From: Cafeteria roenbergensis
Lineage: Eukaryota; Sar; Bigyra; Bicosoecida; Cafeteriaceae
Direction of reading: 5' to 3'
DNA length: 64,000 nt
Assembly: GCA_008330645.1 (NCBI GenBank)
Contig: VLTN01000047.1
Span: 62,001-126,000 of the forward strand
Both the position numbers and the translations under genes were made by a program. A model generated the notes under the pieces. The model did not search any database. It was not told where the DNA came from and was given only the letters and a program-made list of their open reading frames with translations. This document shows positions 45,824-57,300 of the stretch, piece by piece; the stretch's first letter is position 1; each line of letters starts with the position of its first letter.

Positions 45824-47346
45824 ATGGCGACGGCAGCCGGCACCGAGACTCTGGAGCCAGGGGTTACACCCGCTCACGCGCCTGGCGATGCTGCTCTGGG
45901 GGCGCCTTCCCGCGGCTCGGGCACGAGCGCAGCCGAGTCGACGCCCAGGAACGTTCGCGTTTCCGTGAGCTCGCCCCGAAAGGCGCAACGACTCTAGCGC
46001 ACAGCAGACAGCGATGGGCGCAAGGCAGCGGGGTGCGTGTTTGATCCTTACGTGCCGCCCGTTCTTCCGCGTGCGCCACGGCCGTGCTCGCCGCTTCGTC
46101 CTTGGGCGTTTGCTTTGCTTCCCCGCAGGCGTTTGGCGCCCGCCTTTGCTACTTTGCGACGTGCTCCGTGTTCGCCTACCTGGTTTGGAGCATGCCCCAC
46201 TCGACGTTGTGGACCGAGGAAGGCAATGCTGACGGTGGCGTGACGTTTGCGTTTGTGTTTTGGCTTGCTGCTTCGGCAGCCACGTACCTTGCCGTTCAAG
46301 GGAGCAATCCCGGCTACATAGAGGACGAGGCCATGAGTGCGGCCGAGGCCGACGCCCGGGGCCTCCTGAAGGGCGAGGACAGCCGCCTCGGGATGGCTGC
46401 AGAGATGATCGGGGACAGCGACGAGGAGGCCTTGACTTCAGCGCCGCGGACCGCGCGCAGCCGCCGGCAGAGGCCCGGGTATTCGCCGCGAGGGGCCTCG
46501 GCTGGGGCGGCTTCCAGTGCTGCAGCAGAGGCCGTTCCTGCCGCGCAGCAGCCCGGGGCCACCCTCCAGCGAGGCGGTAGGGCTGCGCCGCCGCGGCGAG
46601 ACGCCTTTGGCGCCCCCCTTGGCGCCCGGCCGCGGGCAGCAGAGCTTGCCGAACTCGGCCTCACCGAGGAAGAGATCGAGGCAGAGGTGGACGCCGAGGT
46701 GAAGCGTCGGCTGGCGAGCGACAGCTGGCTCAACGACGAGCAGCTGGAGGCTGCCGGGCCGGCCCCGCCCCCGCGCGAGGGTCTCCCAGTTCGGGCGCAC
46801 TTTTGCAAGGTGTCGCAGCGCTACGTTCACGGGTTTGACCACTACTGCGGCGTCCTGGCCACGCCTGTGGGGGAGCGCAACCACTGCCGGTTCTGGTGGT
46901 TCCTCCTCGCCCAGTCCGCGACGATCGGCGCCGCTCTCGGCATCACGCACAGCGCCTTCCAGTTCCAGCCCACGTACACGGGGTGGTGGTCAGCCAACGG
47001 CGGCGTGTTTGCGCTGGCCCTTACCCTCTGGATCTTGCTTGCCTTTGCCGGGGGCATGCTCCTCCTCCACTCGTGGCTTGCCATCACGGGCTCCACCTCC
47101 TACGAGCTGTTCAAGGGCCCTCGCCGCGTGTGGTACCTGCGCCACACAAAGATGTGCGACTACCCCTTCTCCAAGGGGCCTGCTGGGAACCTGCAAGCCT
47201 TCTGCTGCCTCTCGGACGCGGCGTGCGTCGCCCTGTACGGCCGAAGGTGGCGCGCCCAGGCCTGGGCCGTGCCCGGCCGGATCGTTCGCGATTCGGATGA
47301 TGTCATCGAGCACTGCTGGGAGAACAGGTACTGGAGCTGCTGCTGA
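45824..47346 (+). CDS. DHHC-family palmitoyltransferase-like protein with DHYC motif
   Basis: Exon 1, 45824-45964 (47 codons), joins exon 2, 46129-47346, across a 164-bp GTGAGC...CAG intron in phase 0, giving 452 aa. Two helices (ARLCYFATCSVFAYLVW and VTFAFVFWLAASAATYLAV) precede a ~190-residue cytosolic region with an Ala/Arg-rich insert. The catalytic-type motif is FDHYCGVL (Asp284 to Cys287), followed by PVGERNHCRFWWFLLAQ, two more helices and a TSYELFK segment like the TTxE motif. DHYC is tolerated in yeast Akr1-type enzymes. However, three expected zinc cysteines of the CRD appear as Ser, Tyr and Pro, so the fold is divergent. It should S-acylate proteins or be an inactive relative. It is divergent from the TPR/CNB gene (212 bp). 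Confidence 0.82.
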
Positions 47347-47623
47347 GTGCCCAAGCGCAGGTTCGAAAGGCGAGCGGGCAGCGCACGGCAGCGTGCCAGG
47401 GGGCGCCCGTTGCGGCGCTGCGAGGAGCCCGCCGACCGTGCGTTTGTGATAGATGCTTTGAATACAAGGAAAAGGCCACGTTGCGCTTCTCGTGCAGCGA
47501 TGCGCGCAACTGCTCGCACCCACGACAAACCTACTCCCCAACGCCGGCCGAGGCACGCATACGGCGCAATGGCACACCGCAGCGGATTGGCCCCTGCTGC
47601 TCTCCTTGGCGGGCGCATGCGCT

Positions 47624-49254
47624 TCACGGCGCGCCCGGGTGCGGCGCCTTGGTGTCGTAGCACCAGACCGTGGCGTCGTCGCAGACGGCAACCACAAGAC
47701 GCCCGTCTGGGCTGAACGCCGTTTGCCTGACCGCCTTGGTGCTCTTGGCATGGCCTAGCGTCATGACTGCGCCCGGCGACGGCCGCAGCGGGGCTGCCGC
47801 AATGAAGGCGAGTCGCTCTGCCACCTCGTCCACCTCGTCCGAGGACTCCGATTCTGCAGAACTCAGGTTGCTCTGCGCATCGTCTCCGGCCGCGGGCGAC
47901 TCCGCGGTCGCCGACGGCGAGGTGCCCGTGGACGCGCCAGGCGTCTCCGATGCCGCTGGTGTCGTTGAAGGCGGGGACCTCCGGCGCGAGTTGGGCGGCA
48001 CGCCAGCGTCGCCGCTGGACGCCGACGCGGCCTCAACTTGGCCGGCAACAAAATCCGCGGCCTCTTCGTCTGTGACGCGCCGGGCGGCACCCGGGCCCAT
48101 CGGCTCCCACACGAAGACGTCTCCAGCATCGTTCCCTGCAGCGACGCGGGTGTGCGAGCTGTCCACCGCGAACCGCACGAACCACAGCGACGCGTTTGGC
48201 AGGGGCAGCTCCGCGAGCACCGTCGCGGCCCCCTCCTCTATCTCCTCGTCGTCCTCTGCAAGCCCCGCCGCCTCGCCCGTCTCGCCCGCCAGGAGCGGTC
48301 CCATGTCCGGGTCGTGCCACGCGTCGGCAGCAGCGAGCAGGTCGTCCACTTCCCTCGCGCCTGTGTGGGCGCCCGCCCCTGACGCGCGGGCCTCCCTTGC
48401 AAGCGAGCGGAGGAGGCGGAGCCGGGCCGACACATCGGGGCACCAGAGCAAGAGGCGCGAGTCTGTGCTCTTGGACACGAGCAGGTTTCCCAGAAACGCG
48501 CACGAGTCCACGTAGTCGCTGTGCACGCCATCCGTCGAATACGCCGGAAACTGCACCAAGGTCGCGTGAAAGGGTCGCAGGACTCGCTGCTCCTCGCCGC
48601 CGCGGCCGGCGGCTGCTGCGGTAGCTACGGCAGCAGACTCCGCAAACTCGTACGAGGCTGCCACGGCGCCGGCCACGGCCGCGTCGTCCAGGCCCCACAC
48701 CTTGACCGAGTTGTCCATGCCTGCCGATGCGAAGCAGTGGCCCAGCGGGTGGAAGTCCGCGGCCAACACCTCAGACTCATGGCCGCGCTCGCCAGCAAAG
48801 ACAGCAACGGCGCACTTGGCCAGGAGGTTCCACAGCCTCAGGCTCTCGTCCTTGGACGAGCTCAAGATGAGGCTGGGGTCGGTGGGGTGGGCCCTGATGT
48901 CGTTCACGGCGTCGCCGTGGCCGTGCAGCACGCAGTGGGCTTGCATCCTGGCGGCGTCCAAGACTTTGATGGGTCCGCGCTTTCCCGCCGCTGCGATGAG
49001 GGGCGCCCCCGTGGCGACGTCGACCGTCCACCTCACAGCGTAAAAGTCCTCTCCCGCGTCCTCGTCAGTGTACGCCTGAATGGGCTCAAAGCCCTGCTCC
49101 GAGCCTTGGTAAAGCGTGATGCACCGACCGCCCGCTGTCGCAAAGTGCGCCACAGATCCCTTGCCGCCGCGACGGGATTCGTCCGCGTCTGCGTCGGCGC
49201 CAGGGAGGGAGGCGTCTTCTCCAGCCGCCGCCGCAGCCGCTGCCGCCGCGGAAG

Positions 49255-49294
<40 letters not shown>

Positions 49295-49693
49295 GGAGGA
49301 GGAGGTGCTGGCGCAATTGCTGGACGGGGGTCGCTTGCCCTTCCCCGCGGGAGCCGCGCTGCGGGGCCGGGGCAGCGCTCTCGCCCCCCGCGCGATGTCT
49401 GCCCTAGAGACGTCGCTCGCGGCCGCAGCTTGCAGCGCGGCGCGCGGCTGCTCCGCCGCGGAGCCGAGTCCAACTGCGCCGCCTTCACATGGCTCGGCGT
49501 CGCTGAGCGCAGCGGCGTACTCTTCGTCCAGAAACGCAACGGCGAACAGCGGCTGCCCATGAGACTCGCGCGCGTACCCGACAAACCGTGCGCCCGGAGA
49601 GCAAGAACCGACGGGCACGTGTGCGGACGAGGAGGGACGCGGCGCAGAGGCTTGACGCCGGCCCTTGCCCGATGAGCCCCGCCTGGCCGCCAT
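47624..49693 (-). CDS. EED: Polycomb PRC2 subunit EED/ESC/FIE homologue (WD40)
   Basis: A single exon of 689 aa from MAARRGSSGKGRR; an upstream in-frame Met at 50131 would overlap the SET gene and adds non-conserved sequence. After an N-terminal region with a Ser run and an Ala run, the WD40 propeller (about residue 180 to the end) matches EED specifically: AVNDIRAHPTDPSLILSSSK, DESLRLWNLL, GHESEVLAADFHPLG, AGMDNSVKVWGL, DGVHSDYVDSCAFLGNLLV and the C-terminal TAFSPDGRLVVAVCDDATVW. EED reads H3K27me3 and activates the E(z) methyltransferase, so this implies a functional PRC2 in the organism. An acidic/Ser-rich insert lies in the second half. It converges on the palmitoyltransferase gene. Confidence 0.88.
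49257..49293. repeat. (GAT)n microsatellite, poly-Ser in EED
   Basis: About twelve GAT units on the plus strand are read as TCA codons on the minus strand, part of the Ser run in the N-terminal half of EED. Confidence 0.9.
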
Positions 49694-50078
49694 TCCCACC
49701 CAGCCGGGACCGCGGTTGCCTTCCGCCGCCGAGACGGCCCGGCGCGCCTGGCCTCGCTTGTCCGAGTCCCCCGCGTGTGTCAAGCGCTGTCGACGCACGA
49801 GGCAACCAGCTTGCTCTGCTTGTGCTGCATTTGGGATAGGTGGCGCGTCCGAGCAGACGGCGGAGCCCCAAGGCCACCGCTGGCGCGCAAACAATAGCGA
49901 GCAGCCCGCAAAGCGCTCCACACACGCACACACATCAAAGCGGTGTGGGTGGGGCAGCAGGCGCCGCGCGGGCAGCAGCAGACTGGCAAAGCGGGGGCCG
50001 TGATTTAAACTCCACGACCTCCTTGAGTTGCCAAATCTACGGCCGCGCGGCCAAAGCGCGAAGAGAGCGCAGGAGCTC
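49694..50078. other. Intergenic 385 bp upstream of EED
   Basis: Between the stop of the SET gene and the EED start, both on the minus strand. It presumably holds the EED promoter and SET 3' UTR. I see no gene, RNA or repeat in it. Confidence 0.45.
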
Positions 50079-50797
50079 TCAAGCGGTGGCAGCAGCAGCG
50101 GCGGCGGGAGCAGCGGCGGGGGCGGCTGCAACTGTCGAGAGGATCAAGGGCGTGGCCTTCTTAAGGAGCTCCTCCTGGTTGGCCGCGGTGGCGTTCTTGA
50201 AGCCCGAGATGTACCCGCGACAGTTCGAGTTCCCGCACTGGCACGTGAACGGGGTGGCCATGTCCCACTCGTTCAGCTCGTAGTCGAACGAGATCTCCTC
50301 GCCTGCGGCGTTGTGGGCGGTGCCATGCGGGGGGGGCAGGGATCGAGCCAAGCGGGCTGCAAATGGTGCGCCGAGGCTCAGGTCGCGACGCGCCAGCAAA
50401 GCGGGCCGTGCTTTGGCCGATCGCCGCAGCCCCCCCAAACGCCCAGCAAGCGCTCACCTTCGGCGATGTCGCGGTTGGCCACAAGCACAACCGCGTGCAC
50501 GACAGCAGCGTCCGTGGTGGTCTCCAGCTTGCCGTCCTTGAGCGCCACAGCGACGAGGTCAGTGTTCGGGGAGCAGCTGTGGGAGACAAACTCCGCACCG
50601 TCGCGCGGCACGCCGTGGGCGCCGGCGCGGATGGCAAGGGTGTGCATGGTGGGCTCGGGCACGATTTCCTCGCTGCCGTAGGCGGTCACGCTCGTGCCCT
50701 TGGGCAGAGGGCGAGCCGCGACGAGCGTGCTGCCCACCTTGTCGCGGGAGCTGACGCGAGTGAACGCCTTCTCGGGGAATGCCACGACGACAGCCAT
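50079..50797 (-). CDS. Small SET-domain protein with post-SET motif
   Basis: Exon 1, 50797-50458, joins exon 2, 50302-50079, across a 155-bp GTGAGC...CAG intron in phase 1, giving 187 aa. The SET core is recognisable: GSTLVAARPLPKGTSVTAYG, EFVSHSCSPN (His73, Ser74, Cys75), GEEISFDYEL and post-SET CQCGNSNCRGYI (Cys134, Cys136, Cys141). The usual Asn of NHSC is Ser72, which may weaken cofactor binding. No pre-SET, SANT or reader domain is present, so substrate (histone or other protein lysine) is unknown. An Ala-rich tail follows. It lies directly upstream of EED on the same strand and is divergent from DDX55. Confidence 0.82.
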
Positions 50798-51026
50798 TGC
50801 GAACCGGTTTCAAGGCGCAAAGGGGAGAGAGCACGAGAGTGCGGCTCGGCAGGGTTGGGCGGCCGCAGCCGCGGGTCAGCGGCCCAAAGCAGAGCCGCAT
50901 CAGAAGCAAAGGCACCTTTGTTGCGAGCCCGGCCTGGCGCTCCATCCCACGTTGGCTGCTGCAACGGGAACAGGCCCCGCTCCCCGGCGTTCCAGGCAGC
51001 TTCTGTTTCAGCGTGCAGCCGCCCCA
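50798..51026. promoter_or_regulatory. Putative bidirectional promoter, SET protein/DDX55
   Basis: A 229-bp spacer between divergent starts, with the palindrome AACCGGTT at 50802-50809, directly next to the SET start codon. Confidence 0.45.
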
Positions 51027-52863
51027 ATGGCTCTCCGCTTTCGGGACCTCGAGCCCAGCCTGCTGCCCGAGACGCTGAGGGCGATTGACGCATTCGAGTT
51101 TGACCGCATGACGCCGGTCCAGAATGCTGCGATCCCGCTCTTCCTGCAGAACAAGGACGTGTGTGTGGAGGTGAGCTGGGCGCGTGCTGGCCATTCGCGG
51201 GTGCCACGGCGTGGCGCAGCGGGAAAATCGCTCTGTTGTTGCTGCGGCTTCCTCGTGCGCGGGCCAGTGGCGTGACGCACCCCACTGTGCTGCCATTGCG
51301 CGCCCACGACTGCCTGTCTGTTCGCAGGCCGTCACTGGCAGCGGAAAGACCCTGGCATTCCTCGTGCCGGTGCTGGAGCGCCTGGCCCGCCTGACGAGGC
51401 GCCTCACACCGACGCAAGTCGGCGCGGTCATCGTCTCGCCCACGCGCGAGCTGGCCAGGCAGACGCACGGCGTGCTGATGCGCCTCCTTGCAGGCTTCAG
51501 TTCCAGCGAGGACAGCGGCGTCCCGGCCGGGCTCGCGCCGCTGCTGCTGCTCGGCGGGCGGCCCGTGGAGGACGACCTCAAGGGGGCCTCCACCGACGGG
51601 TGCAACATCATCGTGGCTACACCGGGACGCCTGATCGACCTGATGCGCCGCACAGAGTCTGCGACCCGCAGCGCAAGCGCGGAGGCGGCTGCCTCGCTCC
51701 CAGTGTGGACTGCGCTGGAGGTGCTCGTGCTGGACGAGGCGGACAGGCTGCTCGGCATGGGGTTCAAGGAGGCTCTGGACGAGATTCTGAGCCGCCTGCC
51801 CAAGCAGCGCCGCACGGGCCTCTTCTCTGCCACGCAGACCCGCGAGGTGAAGGCGCTCGCCCGCGCCGGCATGCGTAACCCCGTGACGCTGCGCGTCCGC
51901 GTGCAGAACGAGTCCACTTCGGCCGCTCTCGGCGGGGCGCAGCGAATCCCAGCGCGGCTGGAGAACACCTACATCACCTGCCGAGAGGACGACAAGCCTC
52001 TGCAGCTCGTGCAGTTCCTCCGCGACTGCGAGGCCGAGAGCACGGCCCGCATGACTGGCGAGGGGTCGACGCCCGAGTCCGACGGCGTCAAGGTGGTCGT
52101 CTTCTTCCTCACCTGCGCGGCAGTAGACTACTTTGCCACAGTGCTGCCGCCGCTCTTGCGCCACGGCCCGGAGGAGGTGGTGGCCATGCTGGACAGGCCC
52201 GGGGACGACGCGCGCCACCAGGCGGCCCGCGAGCTGCTTCCCCGGTCCGGGACCGGTCGCCTCGCAGCGCCATCCAAGGCCGCGGCGCGCGCAGCGGCGG
52301 CAGCCGCCACAGCCGCCGAAGGGCCACCCGGGCTCGCATGGAAGTCCCTCGCGGGTCTGAAGGCGCCCTCCACTGCTGCAGAGGCCATCGCCATGGCGTC
52401 GCCCGACTCCCTCCCGCTCTTCGCCCTGCACGGTCGGATGGAGCCAAAGCGCCGCAACGCTGCGCTTGAAGGCTTCCAGAAGGCTCGCGCCGGCGTCCTG
52501 CTGTGCACCGACGTGGCAGCCCGCGGCATTGACGTTCCCGACGTTGACTGGATCGTGCAGTTCGACCCGCCGTCCGACCCCTCCTTCTTCGTCCACCGCA
52601 TCGGCCGCACAGCCCGCGCCGGCCGCTCGGGGGCCGCCCTTGTGCTGCTTCTCCCTGCCGAGGCAGGCTACGTGGAGCTGCTGCGGGACGTGCACCGCGT
52701 GCCCATGGCGCGGCGTCGTAACGTGAGCGGGCTCATTCGAGCGGAGCCGGAGGCCCCCCACACCGAAGACGCGGACGACGCAGACGACGACGACGATGAC
52801 GGCGTGACCACCAAGCGCAAAGCCGAAGCCAAGTCTGTGGCGGCTGCTGGCGCGGCAAAATCT

Positions 52864-52898
<35 letters not shown>

Positions 52899-54168
52899 TG
52901 CCCCTGCGGGTGCGCCGGTCAGCTCTGCTGTGGCCGACCACCGCGCTGCCCGCAACCGCGTGTGCCGGGCGCTGCGGCTCCTGTCTGCGGCTGACCGGGA
53001 CGTGATGGAAAAGGCCACTCGCGCCTTCGTGTCCTTCGCGCGCGGCTACGCCGAGCACGCCCTCACCTACGTCTTCCGGTTTGAAGCAGTGGATGTGCCC
53101 CGGCTCGCCAAGAGCCTGGGGCTCCTCAAGCTTCCATCTGTGAAGGAGTTCCGCGGAGTGCACAAGGACCGCCTCGCCTACAGGGTGACCCCAGAGGACG
53201 TCTGGCTGCCAGCCGATCCGCGCGCCAGGGTGCCCACACCGGACACGTCATCAGTTGCCTATCTCGACAGCGCGAAGGAGCGCACTCGCCAGGCCAAGCT
53301 CTCCGAGGAGCGCCAGCGCGCGGAAGCGGCTGCGGAAGCGCTTGGCGTTGGAGCGGCGCAGGCGGAGCGGGTGAAGATGGCTGGCAAGGGCGTTCACGCG
53401 GCCCTCGAAAAGGCGCGGCGGGAGGCGAAGCGTGAGGCGGCAGAGGCCCAGGAAAAGCGAGTGCGGAAGCGCAAGAGCCGCAGTACGAAGCTGCTTGAGG
53501 ACTGGGACGAGCTTGCCAACGAGGAGCGCCTTGCCCGCCGGCTGAAGCAGGGCAAGATCACGCAGGCCGAGTTCGACCGCGCGACGGGCGCAGACTTTGC
53601 CGAGGAGGACAGTGACGAGGATATGGACGAGGGCGACGCCAAGCCCACCGCGGGCAAGGGCCGCAAGGGGGCAGCTCCCAAGAGGGCAAAGCACCCCCGG
53701 AGCGACGAGGACGCGGAGGAAGGGGAGGACCAAGGCCGTGCTGATCCGCTGAGCGGAGCCAAGCGCCCAAAGATGGCAAGCATGCCAGCAGCGCCGACGT
53801 TCCGCGCAGCCGTGCGCTTCGGTGGGCTGGCGGCGCTCCGTCAGCCTGCGGCCGCACCGTCGCCTGACAGCGCTCCCGCTGCCTCGCAATCGACGGCTTC
53901 TGGATCCGCTGGCACCGGAAGCGGCGCTCTGAGCGGCAAGAAGCTCCTCAAGGTTGCGGGCGTTGCCGTGAAGCAGCTTCCCGAGACAACCGCGGCCCGC
54001 GCGGAGCACAAGGGCTCGCTCGCCAGCAGGGCCATGGCCAACGCCAGGAAGCAGGCCAACAGCGCAGCTCGGGCCAAGGCCCGGTACGCTACCACCCGCA
54101 ACGGCGGCGTTGCCCCGAGCAAGGGGAAGGGCAAGAGCAAGGGCAAGCCGAGGGGCAAGAAGCGGTAG
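51027..54168 (+). CDS. DDX55: DEAD-box RNA helicase, DDX55/Spb4 type
   Basis: Exon 1, 51027-51170 (48 codons), joins exon 2, 51328-54168, across a 157-bp GTGAGC...CAG intron in phase 0, giving 994 aa. The Q motif ([14 protein letters not shown]) and motif I AVTGSGKT (49-56) straddle the junction. [34 protein letters not shown] and [13 protein letters not shown] follow. The C-terminal extension [20 protein letters not shown] and KSLGLLKLP is the DUF4217 hallmark of DDX55/Spb4, a nucleolar helicase for 60S subunit assembly. Lys/Arg-rich coiled segments and a [12 protein letters not shown] tail suit nucleolar retention. An Ala run and a helicase-core insert of ~70 residues are lineage additions. 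Confidence 0.95.
52862..52902 (+). repeat. GCC run encoding poly-Ala in DDX55
   Basis: Consecutive GCC codons encode an Ala tract just after the helicase core. Confidence 0.8.
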
Positions 54169-54321
54169 ACGAGCGACTTCGGGCTTGCGCGCGGAATGCT
54201 GCTGGGCGCCCGGCGGGTGTGCGTGATGCGTTTGCTTGCTGAAGCGTCGCCGACGCAAACGAGTGTGCAATTTGACAATCCCCGCCACACTCATTGCTCA
54301 GTACCTGCCCAGCTGGCTCAC

Positions 54322-57300
54322 TCACGCCGGCAGCGTCATGTCCTCGGGCTTCATGTCCCAAGCTCTGTCCGGGGCAGCAAAGCCTTCCCGCGCCTCGGCC
54401 ACGGTTTCCCGCACCGCCCGCGTTACCGTTTCGAGGGACTTGCCCCTGGAGGAGTAAAAGTCGGTGTAGAACTGCGCTGCGCTTGCCACGCGCGACGCGA
54501 CCACGCTGTCCAGAGCGACCCCATAGTGGATGCCAGCGAGGCAGGGGTGGCAGTATGCAGGGAGGGCCTGCGGCGAAGGCGGCAGGCCGCGAGGGGTGAC
54601 GCCCCTGGCCTTGTCCGCCAGCCACTCCGCCATCCGCTTTTGCTCCGACTTGCTGCGCGACTTGAAGTCGTCGTCCCAGCCTCGGAAGCAGAGGTAGCAC
54701 TCATGGTCCTCGCTCGGGTCGCGGGTCAAGCTTCTGGTCGTGGCAAGCGCGACCGAGGTGGCTAGTCGAGGCGAGAGCCGCTTGGTGACTTGCTGCGTGA
54801 GCTTGAGCGTCAGGCGGAACAGCAGGCGCGGCACCAGCTCCCGGAGCAGCTCTGCCGACAGGGTGGTAGTCAAGCGCGGCACCAGTCTCGGGGCGACCTG
54901 GAGCACAACGGCTCTGGCGGCCAGGTCGGGCAGGGTGGTCAGGATGCCGGTGAGAGCGCGGTCCTTGGCTGCTGGCAAGGCAGTGGACAGCAGGCTGGAC
55001 ACCACGAGCCGGTGCACCATGGCCTGGATGCGCGTCACGGGCGCCCCCTTGTCCGAGCCAGAACCGCGCGAGGCCGCGCCAGCCTTGGCGGAGCTCTCGG
55101 CAGCAGCCTGCAGCAGCGAGGGCTGCGCATCGAGGCGCGCCGGGCTGGCTGGCGCTGGCGCCTCCCCGGCCCGCAAGCGACGCCTACCGGAGCGGGCTGC
55201 CCGGAGCCGCTCGTTGGTCTGTAGCAGCCCGTCGTCGGCTGTCTCAGCAGCGCGAGGCTCCGGCACAATGCCGCTGAACTCTTCCTGCGTCTGCCAGCGC
55301 ACGGCGCCGTCGTCGAGATCAAAGGCCGGCCCGTCGCCTTCGTCGAGGGGCGCCCTCGAGGCGGCTGCGAAGGACTGCTCTCCCCCCCGCGCCAGCTCTG
55401 CCGCCCTGTTCCGCGCAGAGTCGGCGCCCGGAAGCGCCGCCTCCGCCAAGTCCTGGAGCTTCAGGTGGCCCGCAGGGGCTTTGTGCCCGCTCATGCGGAT
55501 CGACTCCTTCTCCCGGGCGCTGGCAACCGCAGCCGACTCTCGGGCCGGGGAGCGCTCGCTGCGGCGGGCGGCGCCAGGTGCCGCCTTCACCAGGCTGTCC
55601 CCAAACTCCGCGGCCTGGGCCACTGCCTTGTCAACCAGCTCTGCTGTCGCGCCGGACAGCTCCGGCGCGTCCGAGCTCGCGTCGTCGGGGGCGAGGGAGG
55701 CAACGCGGAGCCTGGCCGACTGCAGGCGTTGCTGGATGGCGGCCTCCGCCTTGTCGAGGCGTTGCTTCGCGGCCGGCGCTGGCTTCTCTCTGAGGAAGGG
55801 GTACCACTGCAGGCCCTCCCGCTCCGGCGCGGCGTGCCAGTTGCCAGCGGCAGCCCCGCCTGCAAGCCCGGGCGAGTGGGACGAGTCGGCGGCGCGCCCT
55901 GCCGCCTGGTGTGTCGCCGTCGCCACTCGGCCTGCCACGCCGACGGCCGAGCTGCTGGTGAACGGCTGGTCCGACCAGGCCACCGCCGCGTCTGGGACGA
56001 CCCGCAAACTGCCCACGGGGCAGCCGCACCGGTGGCCTCCCAGCGCCTCGTCAGCGATGCGCTGGCCCTCGAATACTTGAAGGCCGAGCCTAGCGACAAG
56101 CGCCTCTTCTGCGTGCCCCTGCCGGCCGGCGCCAGCTGCCAACGCCGCTCGTGCGCGGAGCCGGGCCAGGCCCGCCTCGCCCGACACGGTTCCCCTGGCC
56201 TCTGCCAGGCGCATGATATCCCGCACTGCGGCCTCGGAGCTGAACGCAAGCGAGGACGCCCTCTCCACGGCCTCGTCGGTCTGGACATCGAGCCGAGCGA
56301 TGGCAGCCGCCTTCGCGGCCGCCTGCTCCGCGGCGGTCGCCGACGCCCTGCCAAACCGCTCGAGGTAGCGGTCGGCAGGGCCCCGGTCGCCCTCTGCCTC
56401 CCCGCTGTTGGCTTGCCGTGCCGACCGGTCTGCCGCCGCCCGGATGGACTCCGCCGCCGACCCCACGTGAAGCCCCCCGTCGATGCCACCGGCTGGAACG
56501 CTCGTCAGGTCCCAGGCGTAGGCCGGGAGCACGCCCTCTGCATTGGCGCCTCTGCTCCGCGGGTCTCCTGTGACACCTCCGCCTCCCTCCGCCCTCTCAG
56601 CCGCAAGGCGCGCCATTCGCCCGTCGCCAGAGGCTCCCGGGCCACCAGAGGGCCCGCCCCGCCCCCGCTCGCTCTGGGCTGCGAGCCGCTCCCACCCGGC
56701 GGCAAGCCCGGCGCCCAGAGAGTCCTCCCCGGTGCCCCCGACGTCGAGCAGCACCTCGTGTCGCGCGATGTCCAGAGCGTCCTGCTGGAGCAGCATGGGG
56801 AACGGCATCATGGCCGCGAGGTCGGGCATGGGCGGCGCCTGGGGCCCGCCTCCGCCGCCCCCGCCGGCTGAGGAGTCGGGCTTGACGCACTTGCACTTGA
56901 CCGGGACGGGAACAGGCTTGCTCCCGAGGTCGGGCCCAGGGAAGGAGAGCTTGGGCAGGCTAACGGGCGTCAGGATGGGCGGCACAACGAGACTCATGAT
57001 GATGGACATGAGGTCTGCGAAGGGCTGCCGCACCACGTTCACGATGATCTGGACCAGGATCTCGGGCGCCACGTTCATGATCGAGTCGACGATGCAGGCG
57101 AAGGCCTCCTTGGCCGTCACGCCGGCGCTGAGCAAGCCTCGGACTGCCGCGTCTGTCTCCAGCAGCATGCCAGCGAGCGCGGCAGCGTGCCTGCCAGTCC
57201 GAGAGCGCCGCGCCCCGTCGTTGCCGACCCGGTTTGCGACGGTGGCCGCCGCTGAAATCGCGTCCCTCGCCTCGGTTCGCGCAGCTTCCTCCAGGGAAGC

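Noticed and set aside
49257-49293. (GAT)n considered as a regulatory or recombination repeat
   Set aside because: It lies within the EED coding sequence and is explained as a Ser-codon microsatellite.
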